Source: Emticicia sp.
Lineage (GTDB): Bacteria > Bacteroidota > Bacteroidia > Cytophagales > Spirosomataceae
Length of the DNA stretch: 35,052 bases
Reading direction: 5' to 3'
Assembly: GCA_017495105.1 (NCBI GenBank)
Contig: JAFEIL010000405.1
Location: forward strand, 1 to 35,052
The stretch's first letter is position 1, and each line of letters starts with the position of its first letter. The translations under genes were made by a program, and so were the position numbers. The notes below the pieces were generated by a model. The model did no database searches, was not told the DNA's origin, and saw nothing but the letters and a program-made list of their open reading frames with translations. Of this stretch, positions 24,199 through 32,412 are shown in pieces.

Positions 24199-24275
24199 TG
24201 CAAATGTATGCAAAGTTTTTTGATATTGTCAAAAAATATTTGCATTTATTTGCAATATTTGCACAAATATTTGCA
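24199..24275. promoter_or_regulatory. TGCAAA/TTTGCA operator array
   Basis: Two copies of TGCAAA (24199-24204, 24209-24214) face four copies of TTTGCA (24239-24244, 24249-24254, 24258-24263, 24270-24275). Spacings are 9-12 bp, about one helical turn. The array ends 7 bp before the deoR-type start codon and overlaps the leftward promoter, so it is the probable binding region of that regulator. Confidence 0.6.
24201..24233 (-). promoter_or_regulatory. Leftward promoter (Bacteroidetes -33/-7 type)
   Basis: On the minus strand TTTG (24233-24230), a 21-bp spacer and TACATTTG (24208-24201) match the consensus fully. The -7 element overlaps one of the TGCAAA/TTTGCA words, which places it under likely control of the adjacent DeoR-type regulator. 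Confidence 0.6.
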
Positions 24276-24282
24276 ATAAATT

Positions 24283-25035
24283 ATGTTAAAGGAAGAAAGA
24301 CAACGCTTAATACTTGATAAACTTAACACCGATAAGAAAATCAATTTTGTAGAACTGGGGAAATTCTTGGATGTCTCTTATGACAGTATTCGTCGAGATA
24401 TTATCGAATTGGAAGATAAAGGCTTCTTGAAAAAGGTACACGGGGGAGCTGTAGCCAACTCTTATTTATCGGTTTTAGGAACAAAAACAAATGGGGCAAG
24501 CAGCAGCGAAGAACTAGGGGTTTTATCAAAAAAAGCCCAAAAACTCTTTGAAAATCGCCAAACTATCATCATGGATGGCGGAACGACCAATTTTTTCATG
24601 GCTGAGCAATTGGCAAAAACACTCGAACTAACGATTGTTACCAACAGTACTCCATTGGCAATGGCCTTGAACGAACACCCAAGAATCGACGTGATTTTTT
24701 TGGGAGGAACGTACTTCAAACGTTATCAGATCACACTCGGAAGTGAGGTTTCTCGCCAACTTGAACACATCAATGCCGACTATTATTTTATGGGTGTCAA
24801 TGGCGTTCATGCTCAAAAAGGGCTTAGTATTCGCCATTATGAGGAGTCGTTAATCAAGCAGCAGATGATGCAAGCTGCAAAAAAAACAGTTTGCTGTACC
24901 ATCGAAGAGAAGCTAAATGTGCAAGAAGCTCATAGAGTTTGCAATTTTCAGCAATTAGATTTGATGATTACGAATCTAAAACCAACTGATTTCGCTCTGA
25001 AAGATTTTCAGAAGCAAGGAGTTGAGATTATTTAA
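24283..25035 (+). CDS. DeoR/GlpR-family transcriptional regulator
   Basis: This 250-residue regulator has an N-terminal DeoR-type winged helix-turn-helix (about 5-57), with VSYDSIRRDIIELEDKGF and the adjoining HGGAV. A C-terminal DeoRC sensor domain (about 75-230) contains DGGTTNFFMAEQL and VTNSTPLAMALNEHP. DeoRC domains bind phosphorylated sugars. It is divergent from the permease-kinase genes. The intergenic array of TTTGCA words ends just before its ATG, so autoregulation and control of the neighbours are likely. The sugar kinase gene at 21417-22346 could produce its effector (inference). Confidence 0.92.
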   Translation: MLKEERQRLILDKLNTDKKINFVELGKFLDVSYDSIRRDIIELEDKGFLKKVHGGAVANSYLSVLGTKTNGASSSEELGVLSKKAQKLFENRQTIIMDGGTTNFFMAEQLAKTLELTIVTNSTPLAMALNEHPRIDVIFLGGTYFKRYQITLGSEVSRQLEHINADYYFMGVNGVHAQKGLSIRHYEESLIKQQMMQAAKKTVCCTIEEKLNVQEAHRVCNFQQLDLMITNLKPTDFALKDFQKQGVEII

Positions 25036-25070
25036 TTGCCTGTTGAAATCGCAGATATTCGCAGAATAGG

Positions 25071-25093
25071 ACGCATAATTTTAGCGTTTTTTT
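25071..25093 (+). terminator. Weak terminator after the DeoR-type gene
   Basis: CGC-ATAATTTTA-GCG followed by seven T. The stem has only three G-C pairs. Confidence 0.35.
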
Positions 25094-25138
25094 GCGAAAT
25101 CTACAGTAATAAATATTGATAAATAAATCGCAATCAAA

Positions 25139-26005
25139 ATGCAACAGAAATACCTTTTTGTCTTACTTCTTTTTGTAGGTTCGTTCATTACAAAAGCACA
25201 AATTGTAGATGATTCTCTTTTAATTGAGGGGCATCACAGAAGTTTTCATTTCTTAATATCGGCAAAACCAAATGCTTCGCTGGTGTTCGTGTTGCATGGT
25301 TCGGGCGGAAATGGTATACAAATGCGACTAAGAGCCAAATCGTTGGAGGGAATTGCTTCAACCGAAAATATTTTATTGGTTTATCCCGATGGCTATAAAA
25401 AATATTGGAATGAATGCTGAAAAACAGCCAATTCGGCGGCTAATTTAGAGAATATTAATGAAAATGCTTTCTTTGAGTCGATGATTAGTTACTTTAAAGA
25501 ACGCTATCAAATCAACGAAAAGCAGATTTTTGCAGTCGGAACGTCAGGCGGTGGACACATGGCTTATAAACTGGCATTGACAATGCCAGAAAGATTCAGA
25601 GCCATAGCGGCACTGATTGCCAATTTGCCCGATACAAATAATATCGATTGCGAAGAAAAACGTAGAGCCATGCCGGTCATGATTGTCAATGGTACAGCCG
25701 ATAAAACAAATCCTTATGAAGGAGGGGAAGTGATTACCAATAATATTAGTTTAGGATTGGTTCGCTCAACTGACCAAACATTTGCCTATTGGTCGTCGCT
25801 GGCGGGTTATAAAGGTGAACCTCAAATGGAAAAGTTGTCGGATAACGACCCAAAAGATGGCAAAACGATAGAAAAATATACTTTTAAGAAGAAAAGAAAA
25901 CCCGAAGTTACGCTACTGAAAGTCATTAACGGGAAGCACGATTATCCAAATGATATTGATGTACATCTGGAAGCATGGGAGTTTTTTAAGCGAAGTTTGA
26001 AATGA
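25139..26005 (+). pseudogene. Secreted esterase/PHB-depolymerase-like gene with in-frame stop
   Basis: This is an alpha/beta-hydrolase of the LpqC/poly(3-hydroxybutyrate) depolymerase-like family. It would be 288 residues, but a TGA at 25418-25420 interrupts it after residue 93. The same frame continues without a shift on both sides. Upstream are a signal peptide (KYLFVLLLFVGSFITKAQ) and the oxyanion segment VLHGSGGNG. Downstream are the nucleophile motif GTSGGGH (S136), an aspartate in VNGTADKTNPY and a histidine in GKHDYP. Relatives commonly have arginine after the W-N-x-C/G segment, and CGA to TGA is one transition. It is probably inactive. Expression of the 3' part from an internal start would lack the signal peptide. 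Confidence 0.8.
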
Positions 26006-26208
26006 CAAATCTGTATGAAATTGATAAAATCGTTTATGTAAGAGTAGAAATTGGGAAAAGATTAAGCACAAACTCGAAAAGGAAAACGAAGTATTATTTT
26101 TTAAGTGGAAAGGGAGAAAACAACGAAATTGATGAAGAAACGCTCATTAGGGAGCTTCGAGAAGAGCTGAATGTATCAATAATTTCGGTGCTACATAACA
26201 TTTATTAG
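26002..26208 (+). pseudogene. Truncated Nudix hydrolase remnant
   Basis: This 68-codon frame overlaps the esterase stop by 4 bp. It holds the first part of a Nudix hydrolase with a nearly complete Nudix box, G-x5-E-x7-R-E-L-R-E-E-L-N-V (about residues 36-58; the usual final Gly is Asn). It ends 10 residues after the box. The rest of the domain, normally 60 or more residues, is not found in any frame downstream, so the gene is 3'-truncated. Together with the broken esterase it marks a decaying two-gene unit. Confidence 0.7.
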
Positions 26209-26279
26209 GTTTGCTTATCTAATTCTAAACACACAAAATAGCCGTTTATCATATTTTGACTTATTCCAAAAATTTATTT

Positions 26280-26316
26280 AGTCTATTATCGTTATAGACT
26301 GGATTGCTTTTTTTTT
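26280..26316 (+). terminator. Terminator-like hairpin after the Nudix remnant
   Basis: AGTCTAT (26280-26286), loop TATCGTT, ATAGACT (26294-26300), then GGATTGC and a run of T up to 26316. The seven-base gap between stem and T-run makes it weak. Confidence 0.45.
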
Positions 26317-26434
26317 AATTTAGTAGCAGCAATTTATGTAAAGTGTGCCTCACCTGTTTGATGCTATAGAAATGCGTGGCACAATTATTTTAGCTTAATT
26401 GCAAATTTATCCATTTAAAACACCTGTTTGTGAC

Positions 26435-28552
26435 ATGAAAAAGCCAAGTTTGTTTATTAAGGCATTTTTGAGCATATGTTTGTTGACGATTTTTATAGCG
26501 GCAACACCCCTCAATAACGACCCACCAAGTAAAAACGAAACTATTCTTCGATACGTTGGAGCGATGCTCGAACAAGGACATTATAGTCCGAAAAAGATTG
26601 ATGATAATTTCTCGAAAGAGATTTTTAGTGAATTTTTGAAACGTCTCGACCCAAGCAAACGTATTTTGCTCGAAAAAGACATAGCCAAATTGCGAAAGTT
26701 TGAAACAACGATTGATGATGAAATTCATGGTTCACCATTAGCATTTTTTGCGGCGGCTGATGAAATCTATAAAAACAGAATCATTGAGGCTGAAGAAATG
26801 TATAAAAATTACATCGAAAAACCATTTGAGTTTACAAAAGATGATGTTTTAGAATTAGATGCCGATAAAGTAGATTTCGCCTCAAATGACTCAGAAAAAA
26901 AGGAACGTTGGAGAAAATACCTAAAATGGCAGACCCTTGACCGCTTTATTGAAGCCCAAGAAACGCAAGAAAAAAACAAAGCTAAGAAAGATTTGATAGT
27001 GAAATCTGACCAAGAGTTGGAGAAAGAGGCTCGTGCGAAAGTGAAAAAAGCAATGGACAAATATTTTGACCGTTTGCGAAATAAATTCGACGAAAATCAA
27101 CGCTTTGCGATGTTGGTCAACACAATCACCAACGAAATGGATCCGCATACCGATTTCTTTCCACCAGTGGAAAAACGTTCGTTTGATGAACGTTTGAGTG
27201 GTCGTTTCTTCGGGATTGGTGCATTATTGCAGCAAGAAGATGATAAAGTTAAAATCAAAACCGTAACAACTGGTGGCCCAGCTTGGAAGTCGGGTGAGAT
27301 TCAAGCCAATGATTTTATTGTAAAAGTAGCCCAAGCAACGGGCGAAGCCGAAGATATTACGGGTTATACTACTGATGATGCCGTGAAACTTATCAGAGGT
27401 GCCGAAGGCACGGAAGTGAAAATCACAGTTCAGAAGCCTGATGGTACTTTAAAAACCATTTCGATGATTCGTGCAGAATTGAAATTGGATGAAACTTTTG
27501 CTCGTAGTGTAATTATCAATAGTGGCAAACATAAAATTGGTTTGATTGATTTACCTGCATTTTATGCCGATTTTCAACGTCCACAAGCAGCTCGTTGCTC
27601 GCAAGATGTAGCCAAAGAAGTAGCTCGTTTGAAAGCCGAAGGCGTAGAAGGAATTATTCTTGATATTAGAGATAATGGCGGTGGTAGCTTGCAAGAAGTG
27701 GTAAATATGGTTGGTTTATTTATCAAAACTGGTCCTGTGGTGCAAATTCGTGACCGTTCTGGTCGCCCTTCGCAAATGGGCGACAATGATGCTTCAGTGC
27801 TTTATGATGGCCCATTGGTAGTGATGGTAAACGAACGCAGTGCTTCAGCTTCTGAGATTTTTGCATCGGCTATTCAAGATTATAAGCGTGGGGTAGTGGT
27901 TGGTTCAAGTTCTACTTTTGGTAAAGGAACTGTTCAACGTGCATTCCCAGTGGGTGGCAATGGTACAGGCAGCGGAGCGGGCGATTTAGGTGCTGTGCAT
28001 CTTACGCTACAAAAATATTATAGAGTAGATGGCGGAGCAACGCAACTAAAAGGAGTAGAATCTGATATTGTTTTGCCAGGTTTGTACGAGGCTTACAAAG
28101 TACGTGAAAAAGATAGTCCAAATGCTCTCGTTTGGGACGAAATGCCGAAAGCATCTTATCAAACTTGGACATATGCTCCTGATTTAGTGGCTTTGCAACA
28201 AAAAAATCAAGAGCGTTTAACGACCAATAGTGCATTTAAGGAAATAAAAGACAAGACAAATATTTTGGCTGATAATCGCAAAACGTCACGTTCGTTGGAA
28301 ATACAAAAGTATAAAGCTCAACAAAAAGAAGTAAAAGAGATTTCGACTCAAGTTAGAAATTTAACTCAGCTTAAAGATGATTTATCGGTAGCTAATTTAT
28401 CAAACGATTTAGAAGCTATCAATTCAGATTCGTTGAAAAAAGATAGAAACGATTTTTGGGTAAAATACTTGAAAAAAGATGTTTATCTAGGCGAAACGCT
28501 TAATATCATGAACGATGTAATTCAACAAAAAGGAATGGCATTGAAAAATTAG
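26435..28552 (+). CDS. Tail-specific (C-terminal processing) protease, S41 family
   Basis: This 705-residue exported serine protease is of the Prc/Tsp type, which degrades or trims periplasmic proteins from their C-termini. It has a signal segment (about 1-25) and an N-terminal helical domain. A PDZ domain lies at about 225-320, and the S41 core has the Ser-Lys dyad S471 in NERSASASE and K497 in TFGKGTVQ. A C-terminal DUF3340-like domain follows (about 545-690). One extra residue lies between the dyad partners relative to E. coli Prc. The start at 26435 (MKKPSLFIK) begins the signal peptide; the frame continues upstream from a TTG without signal character. Confidence 0.93.
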   Translation: MKKPSLFIKAFLSICLLTIFIAATPLNNDPPSKNETILRYVGAMLEQGHYSPKKIDDNFSKEIFSEFLKRLDPSKRILLEKDIAKLRKFETTIDDEIHGSPLAFFAAADEIYKNRIIEAEEMYKNYIEKPFEFTKDDVLELDADKVDFASNDSEKKERWRKYLKWQTLDRFIEAQETQEKNKAKKDLIVKSDQELEKEARAKVKKAMDKYFDRLRNKFDENQRFAMLVNTITNEMDPHTDFFPPVEKRSFDERLSGRFFGIGALLQQEDDKVKIKTVTTGGPAWKSGEIQANDFIVKVAQATGEAEDITGYTTDDAVKLIRGAEGTEVKITVQKPDGTLKTISMIRAELKLDETFARSVIINSGKHKIGLIDLPAFYADFQRPQAARCSQDVAKEVARLKAEGVEGIILDIRDNGGGSLQEVVNMVGLFIKTGPVVQIRDRSGRPSQMGDNDASVLYDGPLVVMVNERSASASEIFASAIQDYKRGVVVGSSSTFGKGTVQRAFPVGGNGTGSGAGDLGAVHLTLQKYYRVDGGATQLKGVESDIVLPGLYEAYKVREKDSPNALVWDEMPKASYQTWTYAPDLVALQQKNQERLTTNSAFKEIKDKTNILADNRKTSRSLEIQKYKAQQKEVKEISTQVRNLTQLKDDLSVANLSNDLEAINSDSLKKDRNDFWVKYLKKDVYLGETLNIMNDVIQQKGMALKN

Positions 28553-28571
28553 TCTTCAGTTGGCAGTCTTC

Positions 28572-28604
28572 AAAAAACTCGTAAAATATATTTACGAGTT
28601 TTTT
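28572..28604. terminator. Strong bidirectional terminator
   Basis: The perfect 14-bp arms AAAAAACTCGTAAA (28572-28585) and TTTACGAGTTTTTT (28591-28604) have a five-base loop. They lie between the converging protease and glycosyltransferase genes. Confidence 0.9.
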
Positions 28605-28649
28605 TACTTAAAAAAATGGCTGAAAACTGCCCACTATAAACTCAAAAAA

Positions 28650-29381
28650 TTATCTTTTGAAACTTTTAAACCAACTCCAAATTTTCATCATAATTACGCC
28701 AAAAATAGCTTCTTGAAAAATTTTGCTAGACATTTTTGATACGCCTTTTGTGCGGTCAGTGAAGATAATTGGCACTTCTGTAATGTTAAATTTATACAAA
28801 AAAGCGTTGAATTTCATTTCAATCTGAAAAGCATAGCCGATAAAGGTAATTTTATCAAGTGGAATGGTCTTCAATACTTCTTGTCGATAGCAAATAAATC
28901 CACCCGTTGGGTCCATGATTTTCATACCTGTAATCATTCGAACATAAACACCCGCAAAATACGACATCAGCACTCTCCCCATCGGCCAGTTGACAACGTT
29001 TACGCCTTTAATATAGCGAGAGCCAATTGCCACATCATAACCATCAGTTTTGCAAGCTTTACAGAGCTTTACTAAATCTTCTGGATTGTGTGAGAAATCA
29101 GCATCCATTTCATAAATAAACTGATAATCGTTTTCTAATGCCCATTTAAAACCGTGAATATATGCTGTGCCTAAGCCAAGTTTTCCGCTTCTTTCAATAA
29201 GATGTAGATTTTGAGTAAACTCATTTTGTAGTTCCTTAACTTTTTTTCCAGTTCCATCGGGCGAGCCATCATCCAAAATCAACACATCAAATGTTTCGCT
29301 CAAACTTATGACTTTTCTAATAATCGCTTCTATGTTCTCGATTTCATTGTAAGTCGGTATAATTACAAGATTTTCTTTCAA
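28650..29381 (-). CDS. GT2 glycosyltransferase, polyprenol-phosphate mannose synthase-like
   Basis: This 243-residue family 2 glycosyltransferase resembles dolichyl/polyprenyl-phosphate mannose synthases. These enzymes move mannose from GDP-mannose to a lipid carrier at the cytoplasmic face of the membrane. It shows IPTYNEIENIEAII (8-21), the nucleotide-binding DDGSPDGTG (36-44), the metal-binding DADFSHNPEDL (about 94-104) and GSRYIKG. No C-terminal membrane domain is present, so it is the soluble single-domain type. The exact sugar is inferred from family only. Confidence 0.9.
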   Translation of the reverse strand: MKENLVIIPTYNEIENIEAIIRKVISLSETFDVLILDDGSPDGTGKKVKELQNEFTQNLHLIERSGKLGLGTAYIHGFKWALENDYQFIYEMDADFSHNPEDLVKLCKACKTDGYDVAIGSRYIKGVNVVNWPMGRVLMSYFAGVYVRMITGMKIMDPTGGFICYRQEVLKTIPLDKITFIGYAFQIEMKFNAFLYKFNITEVPIIFTDRTKGVSKMSSKIFQEAIFGVIMMKIWSWFKSFKR

Positions 29382-29545
29382 TTTATATAGTCAGGTTTAG
29401 GATTGCACATTGATAAATAATGAGACATAAGAAACGAGATATGGGATTCGAGTTGGTTTACCAAAATGATAAAATATTGATTATCAGTAAATTAGTTGAT
29501 GTTTTATTCGCTTCGGCACTTATTTACTAAAAAACAATCAATATG

Positions 29546-29899
29546 TTATTTCTTCTTTTTCTTCAATTCCTCCAAATTTTTTAGCACATTTTCGTACAGT
29601 TTAGTCATTTGTTCGGGGTTTGTTACATAATAATTGTAACTTGCTCTATAACGTGCCGTGTCGGTTTTATATTTTATCATTATTTGCTGCTCCAAATATT
29701 TGTAGGCGAATTTGGTAGAATCATAATCTTTAAATGATAATCGACCAACTTTTGCTTCGGTCAGATGAATTTCGGCCAAAATTTTCGCCATAGTAGCCTC
29801 GTCAATTGCATCTTTAGGTCGGCTGGGGCGGTTATCACAACCCAATAACATCAAAATTATACCTAAAAGCATGAATATTTTTTTTGTCAGCATTTTCAC
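29546..29899 (-). CDS. DUF4296 lipoprotein
   Basis: This 117-residue predicted lipoprotein has the lipobox LMLLGC-D at about 16-21. A DUF4296 domain follows, a family found in Bacteroidetes. Its signature MAKILAEIHLTEAKV lies at about 37-51, and the tail is lysine-rich. Function is unknown. Two ATGs (29899 and 29893) are possible starts; the longer is listed. The 164-bp gap to the glycosyltransferase contains only a small TGATAA/TTATCA inverted repeat. Confidence 0.85.
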   Translation of the reverse strand: MKMLTKKIFMLLGIILMLLGCDNRPSRPKDAIDEATMAKILAEIHLTEAKVGRLSFKDYDSTKFAYKYLEQQIMIKYKTDTARYRASYNYYVTNPEQMTKLYENVLKNLEELKKKKK

Positions 29900-30082
29900 T
29901 TTATCTTCGTTTCTAAAAATATCTTAAAACAACTGTTTGATTGGCTTTAAAAAACAAATTACGGAAAAATCTAACAAAATTCATGCGTTAAATTTTCTTA
30001 ATTGCTTTAAGCTATTGAATAAACACACATTATATTCTTAAAAATCCATTTTCAATTACAGTTTTAATTATCCATCAAAAAA

Positions 30083-30946
30083 ATGGTAGAAAGCATTATT
30101 TCAAAACTCAACAAGTATGAGATTAAAATCCGAAAAGCTGTGAATGGTCATATGCAAGGAAACTTTCGTTCGGTTTTTAAAGGTTCTGGGCTAGAGTTTA
30201 GCGATTTGCGTACTTATCAATACGGTGATGATGTTCGGACCATTGATTGGATAACGACGGCTAAAGGTGACGGTGCCTACGTAAAGATTTTTAAAGAAGA
30301 GAAAGAGCAAACCGTGTTTTTTATGCTTGATGTGAGTAGCTCGCAGGAAGTAGGAAACAGTGGACGTTTGAAAATAGATACTGCAAAAGAAATTTGTGGG
30401 GTTTTGGCTCTTTCAGCTATCAAGGAGGCTGGTCACGTAGGGCTTTATTGTTTTTCTGACCAAAAGGAATTGTATTTCAAACCCACAAATGGGATGAAAC
30501 ATGGATACGAACTCATCTTGACACTCTTTAAGATGAAGCCAGTTTCGCAAAAAACCGATATTCCATCGGCCATTGGATTTGCCTTGAATATGCTTCGCCG
30601 AAAGAGTGTTGTGATTTTGATTTCTGATTTTCTGGATAAAGATTACGAACACAACCTCAAGGCTTTGGCTCGTAAACATGATTTGGTGGTGGTTCATGTC
30701 TATGACCAGCGGGAAATAAAATTGCCAAGTCTCGGCATTATTCCGGTTTTGGACAAAGAAAGTAAGAAAACAGTTTGGTTAAATACTTCTTCACCATCGT
30801 TTAAGCGTGACATGCGAGAAGTTTTTGAAGATAATCAAAAGCGTTTAGAAACTTTGTGTAAACAGCATAATGCCAATTATGTAGCCATTGATTCAAGAGA
30901 AGATTATGTGCCGAAATTAATTCAATTATTTAGAGTAAGAAAATAA
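30083..30946 (+). CDS. DUF58 domain protein
   Basis: This 287-residue protein has the DUF58 motif (EFSDLRTYQYGDDVRTIDW, about 36-54) followed by a von Willebrand factor A-like fold with the metal-site-like DVSSS (about 83-87). Such proteins occur next to MoxR ATPases and Bat-type membrane proteins and are thought to act in envelope stress or metalloenzyme maturation. No MoxR gene is adjacent here. The membrane protein at 30983 follows after 36 bp and is a likely partner. Confidence 0.88.
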   Translation: MVESIISKLNKYEIKIRKAVNGHMQGNFRSVFKGSGLEFSDLRTYQYGDDVRTIDWITTAKGDGAYVKIFKEEKEQTVFFMLDVSSSQEVGNSGRLKIDTAKEICGVLALSAIKEAGHVGLYCFSDQKELYFKPTNGMKHGYELILTLFKMKPVSQKTDIPSAIGFALNMLRRKSVVILISDFLDKDYEHNLKALARKHDLVVVHVYDQREIKLPSLGIIPVLDKESKKTVWLNTSSPSFKRDMREVFEDNQKRLETLCKQHNANYVAIDSREDYVPKLIQLFRVRK

Positions 30947-30982
30947 ACATTCCATTGAAGACAAAGGTTTAAAAAGATAAAA

Positions 30983-31891
30983 ATGCCAATCAGAATTATA
31001 CAAATACTAAGGTCAGTAAATAGTATCTTATTGATAATCAGTTGTTTGTTGGTTATAGGAATCAGCTACGCTCAAAAACCTATTGGGAGGTTTCAAACTG
31101 ATAGTATTGAACTTGGTCGCCCGATTGATTATGCACTAAGTTATCACCACAATCCGTCGGCAGAGGTTTTTTTTCCTGATACTACCTATAATTTTTATCC
31201 GTTTGAGATAATTCGACGAAATATTTTTCAGACTTCAACTACCAATGGTGTCAGCACAGATAGCGTAATTTATACGCTCGTGACTTTTGAAATCATGAAA
31301 AATCAAAAATTGGGGCTTCCAATTTATTTACTTTCAAAGCGTGATTGTACAACGGTTTATTCATTGACCGATTCGGTTTTTTTAAAAGAAATGATAAAGA
31401 CAAGCGTCGATTCGCTACAATTGAAGACGGATACAAAACTTTTGCCACTATCACAGCAGGTCAATTATCCTAAAATTTTGACTTTTTTATTGAGCATTTT
31501 GGGTGTAGTGCTTATTATTTACGCCATCTTTGGTCGCTTCATTCGTAAGCAATATACCTTGTTTTTATTTAGCCGCCGTCATATCGATTTCCAGGCTAAT
31601 TATAAGAAATTTACTCGCTCAACTTTAGATGATGTGACAATTGGGAAAGCATTAGTTTTATGGAAAAAACACTTAGAATGGCTCGAAAAACGCCCTTATT
31701 CCTCATATACAACCAAAGAAATTATTTCGAGATTGCCGAATGAACGTCTTGAAGAAGCACTTAAAGAGGTTGATAGTGCTATTTATGGCGGAATTTTATC
31801 AACCCAAATGCCTGCTTCGATGGAGGTTTTGCTCGAAAAAGCTACCGAATTATACAAAAATCGTCGAGAAGAATTAGCCGCTAATTTATAA
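30983..31891 (+). CDS. Membrane protein linked to DUF58 gene (Bat-operon-like)
   Basis: This 302-residue protein has an N-terminal signal or anchor (about 10-32, ending in SYAQ), a periplasmic beta-rich domain (about 33-160) and one transmembrane helix (about 166-187). A basic cytoplasmic helical tail with W-x2-HLEWLEKRPYSSYTTKEI completes it. Domain order and position after a DUF58 gene resemble the short BatD-like proteins of Bacteroidetes aerotolerance (Bat) operons. No sequence motif proves this, so the name is left open. Confidence 0.65.
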   Translation: MPIRIIQILRSVNSILLIISCLLVIGISYAQKPIGRFQTDSIELGRPIDYALSYHHNPSAEVFFPDTTYNFYPFEIIRRNIFQTSTTNGVSTDSVIYTLVTFEIMKNQKLGLPIYLLSKRDCTTVYSLTDSVFLKEMIKTSVDSLQLKTDTKLLPLSQQVNYPKILTFLLSILGVVLIIYAIFGRFIRKQYTLFLFSRRHIDFQANYKKFTRSTLDDVTIGKALVLWKKHLEWLEKRPYSSYTTKEIISRLPNERLEEALKEVDSAIYGGILSTQMPASMEVLLEKATELYKNRREELAANL

Positions 31892-31986
31892 TTGTAAGAT
31901 AAGTTTTTAACTTGATTGATAGCGGAAGAAAAAAGAATATTTTGAGAAAAATACTCATTAAACATTTAAATTTTACTTATATTTTG

Positions 31987-32412
31987 ATGAATCAGCATAT
32001 CGAAATCATATTATCTGATAAAACCCTCAACGAACAAGCTTGTGTGGATTTTGTAAAAAACGATGATTCGGGCGGAATCGTAACTTTCATAGGGACAGTG
32101 AGAAACCAAACCAAAGGAAAGCGAGTGCTGAGACTTGATTTTGAAGCTTATGAGCCAATGGCAGTTTCGGAGATGAGAAAAATTGCCGAGCAAGCCGTAG
32201 AAAAGTTTTCATTAAAAAAAATAGCTATTTATCACCGAGTTGGAAGCCTTGAAATTGGCGAAGTTCCTGTGGTAATTGCGGCCTCGGCGGCACATCGAGG
32301 AGCGGCTTTTGATGCATGCGAGTATGCAATTGATACGCTCAAAGAAACCGTGCCGATTTGGAAAAAAGAAATTTTTGAAGACGGTGAAGTATGGGTTTCC
32401 GCTACGCCTTGA
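31987..32412 (+). CDS. moaE: Molybdopterin synthase catalytic subunit
   Basis: MoaE, with the sulfur-carrying MoaD, converts cyclic pyranopterin monophosphate into molybdopterin. The 141-residue protein has GGIVTFIGTVRNQTKGK (29-45), LDFEAYEPMA, the YHRVGSLEIGE stretch (about 81-91), the AAHRGAAFDACEYAID helix and the catalytic-lysine end VPIWKKE. The start is the ATG at 31987 (MNQHIEIIL); the earlier frame from 31912 has no conserved residues. No moaD is seen beside it. It converges on the T9SS gene, whose stop codon directly adjoins the moaE stop. Confidence 0.95.
   Translation: MNQHIEIILSDKTLNEQACVDFVKNDDSGGIVTFIGTVRNQTKGKRVLRLDFEAYEPMAVSEMRKIAEQAVEKFSLKKIAIYHRVGSLEIGEVPVVIAASAAHRGAAFDACEYAIDTLKETVPIWKKEIFEDGEVWVSATP

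Noticed and set aside
25418-25420. Selenocysteine at the TGA in the esterase gene
   Set aside because: The position does not correspond to a catalytic cysteine in the family, the expected residue there is arginine, and no selenocysteine-insertion hairpin is apparent directly downstream. A nonsense mutation is simpler.
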